This document shows, piece after piece, positions 1 through 14,261 of a stretch of 64,000 bases of DNA. The notes beneath the pieces are model-generated. The model was not told where the DNA came from and searched no databases. It saw only the letters and a program-made list of their open reading frames with translations. Both the position numbers and the translations under genes were made by a program. Each line of letters opens with the position of its first letter. Within the stretch, counting starts at the first letter, position 1. The stretch is from Sweltsa coloradensis (taxonomy: Eukaryota > Arthropoda > Insecta > Plecoptera > Chloroperlidae), in assembly GCA_024449915.1 (NCBI GenBank), contig JAMZAV010000438.1:1550001-1614000 (forward strand). The letters are read 5' to 3'.

Positions 1-989
1 CCCATGGGACATCACCTGTCGTGACTCTGAAAAATAAATACTGTGGGCCAAAAATTTACGCAAAGATGGAAGATAAACCCTTGCAAAAAAATGTCGCGTT
101 ATTTACTTTTTTTAAATACACATCCCATTAAAAAAAAACACAACTCCCCTGTATGATGTATACAAGGGTGGGTGGCCGCAGACGCCGTACGAGATAAGTA
201 AAACGGAAACAAATATTTTCTTTTCTTTTGGCGGCTTAAATGGGACTGTCATGTCAAACTGTCAAACATAGACTACTCAACTAAAGATCCACCCAATTAG
301 TGTCTACGAAACGACAGATCTAAAAATGGAACTGTTGTTGAAGTCTGCAGACTGCAGAATGTTTGCAAATACAATGACCACGACATAATGGAAAACATGT
401 GTTCCTTGTGGAGTGGATGGACGTTGTAGGAAGATATAACAAAAGTGGGTGTGGTGGAGATGAAAGACCATCTCTGGACGTTTCCCATGGTCATGGCTCA
501 AGTAGAATATTATATTCTATCTGTGGTCATACTGCTGAAAGAAGCAGAAGCATTTAGACGAATCACGAATCGCATTCTACTATACTAGGCCGCTTCGCGA
601 ACGCTTTTTCTAGTCTCGTTGATGGATGAGCGTTTTTGGTTAAATATTTATGTCCTTTTATTGCTGTTTTGTGTCGTCACTGAGTAGGCTAAATATATAC
701 AAATCCAGTGAGTTCGTATTTCAGATTCTCTAGGGCTACGAACAGAGGGCATTATTTATTTTTATTTTCTATTCAGCTTGGTTATGAGTCACTTCTCTTC
801 AGAATTACGCGAAAGTTCTTAATTATATTTTATCGGCGTATGTATGTATTATCATCTCTGACAGGGAAACAGCAATAAAAGTAGTGCCAAAAATGTTTTA
901 CAAGTAATTTGGCCAACACTACGACAAAACCGGCGCCTCCAACAACCAATGTTTCACCTTAGAGCGCCGATCTGTCACCCACAGCGCCC
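1..989. other. no gene seen
   Basis: AT-rich sequence with short unrelated open frames on the minus strand near 300-500. No repeats or sites that I can support. Confidence 0.5.
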
Positions 990-1340
990 TGACCACTGAC
1001 CAAGCTCAATGTCGCATAACCTCGGACCCCAACCTAATATTTGGTTGATCTAAAAGTGGCGCAACAAATGTCCGGAAATCATCATTCATCATTCTGATCT
1101 CAGTCCCCTCGCTATCAGTTCGTCGACCAATCGATTGGGCAATGTAGTTTCCCTTGTTCGCTCCCTCAATGATACGAGCCAGGACCGTACGCGCAAGCGC
1201 ACGCGCAGACGCACGCGCACACAAGAACAATTTTATTTTGCATATCCACTCTTTAAACGCGATTTTTTTCCGGAACAAAAAAGTTAAACATCACTTTCGT
1301 GGTTCGTTTATTCGTATATCCAGCCAAACCAGGAATCGAA
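990..1340. promoter_or_regulatory. CpG-richer stretch with CCAAT motifs
   Basis: It contains ACAACCAATG, a CCAATCGATTGG palindrome at 1127-1138 and a GCGCACGCGCAGACGCACGC run. It could be a promoter, but no gene is seen next to it. Confidence 0.2.
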
Positions 1341-2404
1341 CCTGAGACAGGTTTTGATTTTGTAATTTCGTGATTGTTCACCATATTTATTACTATTTTT
1401 TCGCTTTTTCATATTTTAGTTACGGTATTCTGTATATGTTTAAGAAAATATTTTCGTATTCCAAACCTAACTGAATTTATTTTAACACCATGCCAAGTTG
1501 TCAATGTTTATCAATCTGTATGCACTTCACACACACATTGCGTCACCCACCTTGACTCGAGCCATGTGCTCGTACGTGAAGCGTCAAGCGTCACTAACCG
1601 TCAGTAACCTTCACTCCATAATACTGTCATCCATATATGTATGTAGCAAGTACCGCTCTAAGTTATTTATCTACTGTAGTTACACAGCTCAGTTCTTATC
1701 TAAAAAATTATGTAGGTCACGCAATACATAGATAAAAATACCCACGAAACTTATCTGACATTTTTACGAAAGTGAGTGTTAAGCACTTAGTTTCAAGGTT
1801 AAACCACTGATAACGGATTCTAGTTACTAAAAAAATTGTTGTAATTTCACTTGAAACCTTCAACATAAATTTGTGCGATAGAAATGTCATCAACCAATTT
1901 TAATCGTTCATCTCATTCGCAGTACATTTACGACCGAGTGTTTTTAATTGACTAATCAAGTGCAATTGTTCTTAATTATTCAAGCGTGTCTTCTACTTAA
2001 GAACGATGCTGCAAACACTTGTGACTAGCCGGCCGTGAGTTCGAGTCCCTGTTGTAACATGAAGCGATATTTCATCATTATTGCTAATATCCTATTCATA
2101 TTAATTAAATCGCCAAGTATAAACGCCGGATGTGTCGGTAAACTCGTTACATATTTATTTTATTTTAAATTATGCAAACACTCTTTTGAATAATTAATTT
2201 ACACAACTTGTTTTATTTTTAAGTATAGGGCCTGTAGCGTGCTCCCTTGACAATAACATTTCTTCCTAATTATGTCAGTCTCGTCACAATACATCGATCT
2301 ACGAAAAAAATCTTTTTAAGGAATTAATTAATTACACAATTTTTTTCCGGTTGCTTTGAACACGTGTATAACTATAATGAGTAAGGTATGGGTACTTACG
2401 ATTG

Positions 2405-3210
2405 TAACACCTCTGATAACACTAAACACCCGCGGAGATGAGGATTGTGTGGCGTACTCGTCGCCGGTCGGTGGCTTTATGCCTCTGCTGTCACAGAGAG
2501 GGAGAGTCGTACGCCGCCAAGGTGACCCCTAACTGCACTAGTCAGTGAGAGTTGCGGCATCCCGTGCAATCGTCACATCACACCAGACCGCACAAGTGCA
2601 ACGAGATAATGCACCGGGATCACTTATCTTGAGTTTGTTTTTATTTTTTATCTCACAGAAGTAAGATTTAAATTTAGTGACGCCTATCGAAATTAATGTT
2701 AGGACTCAGAATTTGGACACCTTCCTAAAAATAATTTATCAATTATTTTCCACAATAATTTATATTAAATTATGCTTTTAAAAATTGTGACATTTTTAAC
2801 AGTTTGGTTCGGCGGGGAATTGGGCAGATGTGTTTTTTAAGTTCTTAAAAATAGAGTTAAAATTTAATTTCGCCTATAAATAATTTCTCGTGATGAGCTA
2901 TTAGGGAACACGAGTCCCGTACAACAGCTGTTTTCTTTCTCGTTCCTACATTCTATATTGGGGAGTGCTTGAATTAAAGGGGATATCTCTCCGTTGTGGT
3001 GGGTCGGGGCCGGTGGAGGTGTGGGCGACGGCGGGCCTACGTGCAGACAGCATGTGCGGTTATTTCGCGGAAGTTGACGGATGTCTACGTGCCAAGTCCA
3101 CTCCCTATGACAACCTAGTCATTCTTACGTCAGGTTCGCTAAGATTGCCGAGGTTTTACATCAGCTTTGACAGTTTTCTCGGTCAGCTTCCTCCGTTTAC
3201 ACAATGACTA
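2405..3210. other. two GC-rich patches without a recognisable gene
   Basis: 2405-2600 and 2980-3200 are clearly richer in GC than their surroundings. On the minus strand TTACAATC/GTAAGTACC near 2398-2408 resembles a donor after a non-coding first exon. The ~100-codon open plus frame at 2905-3204 has no family features. Confidence 0.2.
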
Positions 3211-5576
3211 TATTAATTTAACCAGGAAAATCAACACTATTAAAGATGTCAGGTGGCTTATGAGGGCATTGTTAGTGTAATAACGTGAAGAATGTACTCA
3301 CTGTTTTCCTCGTGTCTGTTGATCCCGGCCTATTTTTAGCGGCGTCACTTTCCCTGTCGTTGTAGGGGTGAGATTGGTATCGATCTACCCTCGTGCAAGT
3401 CGGAGCCCTATAGAGTTCAACTCAGGTCAAAGCAAGGTCGCCCCAAGTATAGGTAAAGGTCATTTCAAGGTTAGTTTTACTTTGAACACTTCTTGGTCGA
3501 TAACTGTATTCAGTCTGGCATGTTTGATCTGAGGAAACTAGTAACGATGTAATGGCGGGTGGCATGCGTTCTGTCCAATATGGCGTCGAATCTGTGTTCG
3601 GTAAATTCATCTTCCGACGCATCGGCTCCGACTCCGGATCGTTTTTTTTTTTTTTTTAGTGACAACGAATTAAAATCTTTGACAAATTGTCGCTTGTCAG
3701 TCGACATGGGCGTTTCTTCACTCTTTCCTACACCCCCATAAGAAAATCAATTTTATTTTAAACTTGTGCCCACTCATGCAAGTCTTTCAATGTACTAATG
3801 TACTTCCAATAGTTAACTCTAAAACTGTTCCACCGCCTTATTTCAACACACGAATGGACAAAAATGATAATATGTAAAAATATAATCAAAATAGACTAAA
3901 TATACCCATTTAATAAATATAGTAATGTGTAAACAAGAATGATAACGTTATAATCAAGTGTCAAAATTAAAATTTTAGTTTCAAATTAACATGAAACTTA
4001 ACACGTATTGATGACACGTTGTTGATTCCTTGAACATTGAAATCCATCAACTATCAAACGAAACAGATTTAATCTTAGTGTCAGATTATTTGGGCAGATC
4101 CTATCAGTGGTGCCTGGTGCTGGTTATTCATATCACGTCGCTAACTAACTAATAGAACTAGTAATTAACTAGTCGTAGCGGTAACGAGATGGTGTGTGGA
4201 TATAAGAGAATGCACTACGAGACACAATTCAAAATATATACACGGTAGTGTGAAAAAGGGAAATGTGATGGTTGGACAAACGAGAGTATAATAAGGAGGT
4301 TGACAGTAACTGATGAACACGTTATGTGGAAGAAGTTAAGAAATGATTCTCGACAGAGGATAGCTAATACGTAACGAGCGTTTCTCAGATTCAGAAGGTT
4401 TCAGGATCGAGACTCGCCACCGGCAATTCTTACTGAAATTTGCGCACAACATTTTATTCAAGATTGGGTCCTGTTATGGTGGTGCACACTCACAAGTCTT
4501 CTGACTCATGAATGCACCAAAATGTAAAAACTAAATGATCATGCAATACGTTTAAAACCTATTTTATATACCATCCATTGTTATATCGTGATATGTACAA
4601 CGCATTGTAATTAACATTAATATGTATAATGCCAATAAATACTGAATACTGAAAAAATACTGAATATTGTTAAACAGCCACCGGCCATTCCCTTCACAAT
4701 GGACTGGTTTCCAAAAGAGAAATTTAAATTGAACCGAGAAGAGAAAATAATTATTTTGAAAGAAAAAAAATGCGAAAAGAATGAGTTATCATCACAGAAG
4801 AGCTTTTATAAAATATTAAAAAATAATGTTTGAAAGTAGGACGACCAGGATCGAGTCGTGTTGACATTGTTTTGTATACATAACAAACTTATTTGTCAAA
4901 CCATGGTCAAACAACAAAACACGTATAGCATGGTTCAAGAATCCTACAAAAGACTCGTTAGGATATAACTAATTACACTCTCGTAGTAACCACTGGCCAT
5001 GCAACAAAAATAGCACCGGCTGAAAATAAGCGATACCTGGCAACGTGGGTCGCGTCACGTAAACCGGCGAAAAAACCTGGTCACATTTTGTATGAGACTG
5101 CCAACAATCTCTTAGTGGGACCATGTACTTAGCCCTTGAATGCCATACCCTACAATCCACACGATATAATATGTTCTCCCGGGCCCATTTAGACATGTAA
5201 TTACAAAATCATTTACTGTAAGGAGACGGAATTCTTTCTTAAGGTGCTCGCTGTAATTCTATAAACGTTTAGAAAATTATTCTTTCTGCACCGTCATTGA
5301 CAAAGAAACTAGTAGAACATGCATTGTATTTGATAGTTAAAACATTATTCTAAGACTTAAATTCTTGTTATTAAATTGAAGGTGATATTTCGAATTTTGC
5401 TCGGCTTTTTTCTTATCCCCTTTAAAAAATATTCCTCAAACTGTGGTTTGAACCTAGGTAAACTAACAACAATCTAAAAGAGATAAAATATAAACTTAAT
5501 GCACATGAACCATTTCTGCCAACTCAAACTTCAGTGTGAGAAATGTTTTTGTAGAAAAGACGAAATGTCGATCACT
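3211..5576. other. no gene seen
   Basis: AT-rich DNA. Apart from a poly-T run at 3643-3658 and a likely LINE tail at 4560-4670, I see nothing that reads as coding. Confidence 0.5.
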
Positions 5577-5960
5577 TCAAATTTAAATACAAGAACATTC
5601 AAGTCAAGATTTTTTTGGACTAAACTTTTATCAAGATTTGAACACAAAAATAAAGATTGAACACAAGAATAAAGATTCGCGTTCGGTGGTTTCTTCCGCG
5701 AAAGTTTTTTTATTATACTCCCTGATTTGCTGTTCCTGATTTTTGGCAAACCTCATATTCGTTTGAGTGGGATCGTCTAATAAATCAGTTTTTTTCTTTT
5801 CGTTTTTCTTTTTTAATGTTTTTTTTTTTCCTTTTTTTTACCTTTTCTTTTCATTCCCCACCCTTTTTTTTATATTTGATTCATTAATTAAATACATTTT
5901 ATATTATTTTCATTTGTTAACAAAATTGTTGTGTTTAAATGCATTGTTGTAATGTTAATA
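5577..5960 (+). mobile_element. LINE 3' end copy
   Basis: It shares AAGATTCGCGTTCGGTGG, GTGGGATCGTCTAATAAATC and the following T-rich tract with the copy at 12.75-13.2 kb. Coding sequence is absent. Confidence 0.6.
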
Positions 5961-6716
5961 TTTCTTAAGGCAAATAACACAAGGTGTCTGTGATTTGTTT
6001 TCTAATGCTGTGCTTTTCTCACCGCAAAAAGCACAAGTAACAACAGTAATTAATTGATATCAATCATATCATATTATGATCCCTGTAAATAAATTCCATT
6101 TTATTTTTGAACTTCATTATTATTTTCAAATTATAATAAATACCCTTTGCAGTGCAAAAGAATTCTCTAATTTTCAATTTCTTGCTTTGTAGGGCAGTAT
6201 AGTATTCTAATTAAAGGGTGAATGGAGCGCACTGTGCAAACCAAGAGATAAAAGTGGAATGGACAGCTGACGAAAACACAACGAGTAGCCAGCCATGGCG
6301 TGATTATTTCTTTGAAATCAGTTACTTTAATTGGTTAACTATTGACTAATAAACAAGTAGCTGAACCTGTTATTCCAAATTAACCCATTAGTTAAAAACC
6401 AATCATAAGAGAGACAAGGACTCAGGCACAATGTTAGTTCGTTTATAAAAATGCGATTGAACTTCAAGATATCAGTAATGACTTACGACTGACTGTGCGG
6501 GTAAAGGTATTGACAGTCGGGATCGGGCTCGGGTACTAAATTGCTTCGGGTTTTCGGGTCGGGCATGGATAAGAAAGCCGTTACTGCATTTAAAAATGGA
6601 TATTTAATTTTACCTGTGAAGAATCTTACATTATAATTTTTATCCCAATTCATTTTCTATCTTCTGTATTTGTATTGAATCACATTTTGTACATCCGCGA
6701 TAAATTAGAAATATCT

Positions 6717-6970
6717 GGACCTGCACCTCCACCAATAAAGTCTGTAAATCCTAGACCGGCACCTCCACCAATAAAGTCTGTAAATCCTAGACCGGCACCT
6801 CCACCAATAAAGTCTGTAAATCCTAGACCGGCACCTCCACCAATAAAGTCTGTAAATCCTAGACCGGCACCTCCACCAATAAAGTCTGTAAATCCTAGAC
6901 CGGCACCTCCACCATGGACCGGCATCTCCATCAACAAAGTCTGTAAATCCTAGACCGGCACTTCCACCAT
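6717..6970. repeat. 36-bp minisatellite, about seven copies
   Basis: The unit contains CCGGCACCTCCACCAATAAA with a 36-bp period; the central copies are identical and the last ones are degenerate. Because 36 is a multiple of three, several frames on both strands stay open (one reads PAPPPIKSVNPR). I do not regard these as genes. Confidence 0.95.
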
Positions 6971-8014
6971 CCTCACAAAATATATGTTTCCCTTTTTTTA
7001 CTATTGGGTCGGCATCAAATACTCGACCCGACCTGAAGTTTCGGGTACCCGCCCGCACACCGCTACTAATGAATGACCAATCTGAAGGTGATATGCGTGG
7101 TAAAAACTAAATACACAATAACAATATTGATGATAAATTAGGGAGCAAAGCTACTTAATCAACAGATTGTCGAAGAACTCGCAAATAAAATCTTATCAAT
7201 CAATTAATCAATTCTCTTGGTAGATGTGTCGAGAACATAAAAAAATACACTCTTAGAAATTGCTTCAGTGACCAAGGATTTACCGAAGACATTATGTAAA
7301 TCATCCTTGTCGATGCTTTAAAGTGTCAACCAAAAACGTATGTCAATCTCAGGCCGTGATTGGTTTTAATCGTGTGATGTGACAAGAGATGTATCACAGA
7401 CGGCGGACAGACGGAAAAGTGGTGCTTAGGTGAACGAGAACATCATAATACCATGTTTATTTATTACTTACTTGTGTTTTTATTAAGACATTACAATTTC
7501 AATTTGCAGTTAAATTATGTGTACTGGTATGCTGTCATCAAAAAACATGAGAGCAATTGCCAGAGGTGGTTTTTATTGCGAGGACAGTCCCTCCCCCCTC
7601 GCCCCCTCACCAAATGTTGTGTTACTCCGAGAATGTTTTATTGAAGCCAATCACCAGCCTGACTACAAGAATGTTCCTTTCTTAATTTTATTTGAACGAC
7701 GAAGGCACCATTAACATTTGATTGAAGCCTTGTTGTACCACGAAACCAAACATGGGAATTAAGTATGGTTAAGATAAGACGGAGGAGGCACATCCGTGCA
7801 TTTCATACGAAGGCCGGCCGGCCCAGGACGAGCCGGAGCACTCATTACTGCAGAAGAAACCTTACTTTCAAATTGTGCATCGTTAACGCGAACAAGTTTT
7901 TTATCTACTAATTTGAAGGTGTCTGAACAGAAATTTTATTTTTACCTGCAGACAAAAAAACTATAAATAATAGGGTGCTCCATCTCTGAGTATCTAAAAT
8001 GAGCATTGATACTT

Positions 8015-8165
8015 AGTAAAAACTGGGTCCATTAAGTTAGCCCCGCCCAATAACAAATATGAACAAAGGAATACACCATATTTTTGCACTAATTTTGCAC
8101 CAAAATACACCACCAATTTCAATTTTTGCACCACTCGCATACAGGACTTATTCAATAATTAAGTT
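8015..8165 (-). repeat. dispersed repeat, inverse of 14391-14531
   Basis: It contains AACAAAGGAATACACCATAT and CACCACTCGCATACAGGAC, found inverted at 14.4 kb with high identity. The family is unknown. Confidence 0.75.
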
Positions 8166-9801
8166 AAATTGTTCTGCGGTCTGTAAAAGAACACAGAAGA
8201 TAAGAAGTGATTCCTGTTTCAAGACTGCCGAACCGCCGTCCAGGTAAGCAAATAAATTTATTTATATCAATCATATTTCAGAGTCTACATAAAATACTGT
8301 TTAAAATCTACACTCTCAGTTACGCAAATTATTGATTGTATAGTGATTCATATAGTTTTTAATTTAAATTTCGCTTGAAAAATATGCTGTTTGAATTTTT
8401 TTGTAGTTAGGTTATTAGCGAAGGGAATGTTTAACGGCAACGGCTGTTTAAGAGAACCCAATACATTGTATTCACAATGATGTGACAATCTTTGTGAAGA
8501 CGTATATCTAGGAATGCCGCGGTGCAATGTATCGAAGCCGAGACCACTCGTATTAGAAACTGGTGCGTTACGCTTGTGCTACAAGCACTGTTATTGGTCG
8601 AAATGATGAACAACCATTTTCTTATCCAAGGGGGGGTTTGGGAGTTATGGGGTTTAACCCTCCCTCCGCCCTATGCACTTAGTATTTGATTTGATTCGTT
8701 AAAAGCGTCAAATATGAGAGAAATTATAACATTTTATTGCCAAGATTCTCAAACGTGTTTGAAGTAAATGGGCTATGGATGTGGGCTATGGGTTTGAGCT
8801 ATATACCTCCTAGGTCAACACTAGTTCTAGTTCTGACCCTTGTAAGCACACATCCGATATGGCACTGTCAATAACTGTACCAGTGGAATATATTGATTCA
8901 CTGGCTATTATAATATGTGAATGATGATCATAGATATAAAGATGTTTTAATGTTCTAATATTAATATTGGCAATGTTAAAATAGCTAGTACATTATAAGC
9001 CATATCGGTAGTCAATGGGACTATTATCCTTCTTCGAAGTTCAAAGGCTGGGCAATTACATTTAGCCAGTTAAAAAAACCTTGTAAACAATGAGAAATCA
9101 CACATGTCAAGTAATTGATAATTGGAGGCAGTAAAGTTCGAATTTGTGTCAAGTTCTAGTAAATTGTTACATTTTATCTTTTCATGGTTTGTAAGCAGAG
9201 CAAGTTTAAACATAATCTATGCACTGTATCGATAGTCGTTTTAATTATTTTCTTATGGCAGAGTAATGCATTTTAGACTGTTCAGCTTCATTTGTTATTT
9301 TACAATTATTTGTTACCTGACCGACTTCATTTAGCTGTATGTATAACATAAGATTAACCGTATTTGTATTGTGTCATTATTTTGAAATACACGAATTCTA
9401 ATAGTGTATGATATTTTGGCTATATGTTGTGCCCTTTTTGTCTATTATCTTTAATAATCTTGTTTCAATCAAAAATATTGACAACAGATCATTGAAACAT
9501 TTATACAATGTTTTTAAAAGGGTGAAGTGCCTGGTTGAACTGCGTGCATGACCACTTTACAGGCAAACTGCTTATACCAATTACGTAAAATTCGAATAAG
9601 TATTGAACTGTTCCATTAACTAATTAGATTTAATTTTGGAGTGTAAATCGATAATTATGATTTGTCTGATTATAATGACTTGCCCATGTTTATCTTGTCG
9701 ATTTAGCAGGAGAGGGATGCGAGTGTTTCAACTTGAAGAAAATAAATTTTAAAATTTGTATTGTTCTTATGGTTATACTTCCAATATTGAGGGCTTATAG
9801 T

Positions 9802-9878
9802 ATATGCAATATGCAATATGCAATATGCAATATGCAATATGCAATATGCAATATGCAATATGCAATATGCAGTATGGG
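9802..9878. repeat. (GCAATAT)n heptanucleotide microsatellite
   Basis: About ten or eleven copies of a 7-bp unit; the open frame MQYAICN through it is an artefact. Confidence 0.97.
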
Positions 9879-11327
9879 AAATGCTGTACAGGTAGACTAA
9901 CCTCTAGTCTGCCACACACAGCTCCACTGCTCTCTGCTGTGACGTCACTTTCTACGGTAAACTGTAGCTTTGGGTTACACCCTCAGAATTCGTGTGTGCA
10001 CGCTTTCTTCGTTATCATATTCATCATTTATGAGTTTATTTTTTCCAAATTCAGTGTTAAGATTCACCGGTCAGTGTCAATGACTTCTAATTAAATTAAA
10101 AATCAATACAAATTGTGACTCTCGTGTGAACGGGGAGGGGCGGGAGGGCACTTTAGGCGCTGTCCTACTGCCAGTCATAGGGCGTAGATGAATCTTGTTT
10201 AATAAGAATTGAAGTAAATGAAATGTTATTTGAAAAATGCAAAGAATTACATTTGTTTGGAGACTCTTAAATTATTCAGTTTATCTGTATTACATAACTG
10301 ACATTCATCACATATATTTCTCGAAAAAAGTATAGCAACATTTAATTATTATTAATTATTTTTACCTGCATGACTGTTTGCATTATTGATTGGTTTGTAA
10401 CATGGATATCAAAAATGTGCAATTTATTCTTTACTGAGAACTTTGTTACACTACTTGCAATTTGAAGTAATTGCTTGTCCGTATTCTTTGAGATTATTAA
10501 TAACATTCAGGAAAGTATAGATATTGACGTTTACGCATGATTTTACTCTCAATAACACAGACCTTTCAGCTGTCTACACAAACCTCTACCTATATTAAAT
10601 CGAATTATGTTGACGTAATTTATTTGCATAAAATATTTTTCGGTGAATTTTAAACTTGGTAGTGAACGTGTAACGTATTTAACCATTTCACATGACTGTG
10701 ACGCTGTCTTAAATAATATATTTCTATGCGCAATGACAAAGTGATGAAATTTTACGATGTGGCTAAATGGAGTTAAAACACATGCGTCCCTCCCTACCGT
10801 GAGGAATATATTTTAAATTTTGTAATTTGTATACATCGGTGCATAGTTCTTTTACTTTGTACCACTTGTTACTATTGTATACTTGAACAAATACATTTAT
10901 TAAACAGTGTGGTATTCTAAGAAATCAGGAGGATTTCTATGAAATTTGATGTCTCGTTATTTAAATTATTGTTTCTATTTTTATGTTTATACCGAAACTA
11001 AAAGATAATAAAGAACTGAATGACAATTTAATTCATTTTGTAGATCATAATATGAAAATGGGTGATTTACCTGATTTTATTTTAGTAATCCAATCCTATT
11101 TAACAGTCCTGACTATGATTCCATAGTAAAATAGAGAGTTAAATAGTAGATGTGCCTACTTACATATCATAATAATTATATTAAAAATATCTAGTGGATA
11201 TTAAATTAATTCAAGACAATCATTAGGAAAATATTAAGTTTTCCCCAACGCAAACTTTAACGACAATTGTAATCGTTCACTAATAATGTCCTCAAAGTGG
11301 GTTTATGCTTAAAAATCTTGTATTTAA

Positions 11328-11463
<136 letters not shown>

Positions 11464-12289
11464 TCAAAATCAAAATCAAAATAAACTGAGACAATAGGGA
11501 AGGTAGTCAAAAGTGTTAAAAACCCATTAAAATTCACAAATAAGATTAAGCAAATAAAAAAATATATTTACAAAATGCAGGAAAATAGGCATATTTCAAT
11601 TTCTTTTTTTAACATGGTTCCTTTATTAAAAGTCGCGATGCGAGATGCAAAAAAAAAAATTATAACTTGCTCCCATGCATGTTTTACCAGTTTCGATGAC
11701 ATAAGATAATCATCACACTAAAAGAAATAAAGAAAGAAAGAATATAACTCGTATTTGAGTCTACCCGCTCAGTCCCAACAAATTTTCGGTGGGTGACTTC
11801 AATTTAAAGTGGACCAAGCCAACCCTGTCGGCGCCGACTCGATGAACGAACGAACAATGACCAAATAGAGCCCAGCATATTTAAGTGGGAAACACCCATG
11901 GAAACACCGTTCTATCAAGCTGGACACGGTTCCACCCTTAATCGGCGTCAGAATCAACAAGGTTATTTCGGAACAACCTTAAAATTTGTTATGATGGCTC
12001 CAAAGCCATCGTTTAATCATTCCTAGGGCAAGAACTGATGGGACTTAAGTCCAAAGATCGATGGCCGGGCTAGGCCGGAATCATTTATATGTCGATCCAG
12101 TTCATGTTTTCGGTCTTTCCGGGCGGCATCTTTCCAATCAATGTCAATGCAAGCTCAATTTACAAACTCATAAACGTTCATAATTCGTAAACATGTCAAT
12201 CGGCACTTGGCTTTAAACTGCCCAATATATTAGATAGGGAAAAATCCACAAGATTTTTATAGTCTTCTATAAATAAAAATTCTATTTTA

Positions 12290-13310
12290 ATGTACTCATT
12301 GCAAGTTCCTAGATTAATTTCTGAAGCATTTAGAAAGTCATTTTGGTACAGAGGCGTAACCTTTTGGAATGCAATTTCTTATGATATTAGAAGCCAGTTT
12401 ACTGAGGTAGGAATTGTACAATTTAAAATGAAAATTGATACAATGATAATGAATCAAAAAGCAAAGAAGAACTTGATTTTTACTGTTTATTTGTGGGTCA
12501 TTGTCTGTGTGTTTGTGTAATGTTAATTTATCTTCATAAGTTCTTATTTATGATTTTGCTGTTCTCTTTGTTTGTTCAATATTGCTTTGATTATGATTTA
12601 ATCAATGAATTTTCAATGATATTTTTATGACAAGATTGTCTGGTTGCCGCCCGATGGTGGTGCTTGCAAGTTGAGTTAGGTGTCCTGTATCATTGATGTG
12701 ATCAGTTTTGGACTTGAACAATTTTAAATAATTATATATCTGATATAATTATACATTAGAGTCAAGATCTTTCGTACTAAATTGTTATCAAGATTTGAAC
12801 ACAAGAATGAAGATTCGCGTTCAGTGGCTTCTTCCGCGAAAGTTTGATTACTCCCTGATTTGCTGATCCTGATTTTTGGCATACCTCATTTGAGTTTGAG
12901 TGGGATCGTCTAATAAATCAGTTTTTTCTTTTCGTTTTTAAAAAAAAAAAATTCTTCTTTTGTCTTTCTCCCTTTCTTTTTCTATTTTTTCATTTCTTTC
13001 TTTCTTTCGTTTTTCTTTTTGTTTAACTTCTTCTTTCTTTCTTCCATCATTTTTTTTCTTCTTCTCCGCCACTTTTTTTAATTCATTAATTAATTGCCTT
13101 TAATATCCTTTTTATTTGTAACCAAAATTGATGTGTTCTAATGCATTGTTGTTGTAATATTACTATTTCAAATATTTACTTAACTGTAGTTCATTGTTGT
13201 GTCTGCATCTATGTAATTAGATTTATTTAGTTGTCCTTTGTAAATCAGTTTTTATAACTGAATAGGATAGACGATAAATAAATAAATAAAATAAAATAAA
13301 ATCCAGGCTT
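12290..13310 (+). mobile_element. non-LTR retrotransposon 3' fragment (LINE)
   Basis: The frame at 12290-12520 reads VPRLISEAFRKSFWYRGVTF then WNAISYDIRSQF, typical of the extreme C-terminus of LINE reverse transcriptases (YRG..FWN.L..DIR). It is followed by a pyrimidine-rich 3' region (12900-13080) and a tail of ATAAATAAATAAAATAAAAT. The rest of the element is absent or too decayed to read. Confidence 0.65.
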
Positions 13311-13639
13311 TCGGGCTGACTTTCGGACGGACCGCCGCGTTTAAAGAAATTCGCATCTCTACTAAACAATCTAACATATATCCGGTTTCCTAAAAATAAT
13401 ACGTCTCCACACTCCACAGTTTTCGAAAGGAATCTCTTATACCCAACACATGTTCAGTTGGATATTTTTTTCAGGTTTTGTTTTCATGAATCCGATTTAT
13501 TGAATAACGACTTTTATTAAAGGCAGCTTCAGTAGCATTAAAATCAGAAAGTCCGCCGACTACATATTAACGTCCAATTTGGAGATAAGGAAACAGTTTT
13601 TTAATTTGTATTAAAAGTCCTTCAATTAGTTTTTACCGT

Positions 13640-14112
13640 TTTTTTTTTCGATTTATTTTCCCGTTTATTTCACCACTTTTTTATATTTGATTCAATAATT
13701 ATTTGCATTCAATATCATTTTTATTTGTTAATAAAATTGTTGTGTTTTAACTTTTAGTGCAATGTTGTTGTGATATTACAATTTCAAATATTTACTTACC
13801 TGAAGTTCATTGATGTGCCAGCATCTAGACCATTTTAAGAATAAACTGCGCATGCGCGCTCCGTTGCAAAGCATTATGGGAGAAAGGGACATTTACATGC
13901 TAAATGCCATATGCTCGGGTGTGTGGAGAACTGCGTTTCCAACAATGGCAGTGCAGTCCGCGACAATCCCAATCATATGGCATTTAGCATGTAAATGTCC
14001 CTTTCTCCCATAATGCTTTGCATCGGAGCGCGCATGCACAGTTAATTCTGAAAATGGTCTGCTTAAATAACTGAGAAGGATAGACGTTAGATAAATAAAA
14101 TAAAAAAAGTAA
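13640..14112 (+). mobile_element. LINE 3' end copy interrupted by a MITE
   Basis: It repeats TTTATTTGTTAATAAAATTG, CAAATATTTACTTACCTG and a TAGATAAATAAAATAAA tail, as at 13.1-13.3 kb, with the 13827-14060 MITE inserted. Confidence 0.6.
13827..14060. mobile_element. 234-bp MITE with ~85-bp inverted repeats, nested in a LINE end
   Basis: The ends are AGACCATTTTAAGAATAAAC and its inverted counterpart ending AAAATGGTCT; the arms include ATGGGAGAAAGGGACATTTA. It splits a LINE 3' end, whose text resumes at about 14063 (AACTGAGAAGGATAGACG). Confidence 0.82.
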
Positions 14113-14261
14113 ATTTAATCGTAAGCTATGCCATTTTGTTCATTTAGTTTGACATCGTTTTTGATTAAACACGATTTTTGTTCGTAACATTAACATATCA
14201 CGAATATAGTTTTGGTTATAAATTTTTTACGAAATAATTTTTATTACCGTAATGTATGTGG

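Noticed and set aside
2965..3207. 80-codon frame in a GC-rich patch
   Set aside because: No ATG at its start (GTG) and no family features; kept only as a GC-rich patch.
9804..10094. 96-codon frame beginning MQYAICNMQYAICN
   Set aside because: The first part is the heptanucleotide repeat and the remainder has no features.
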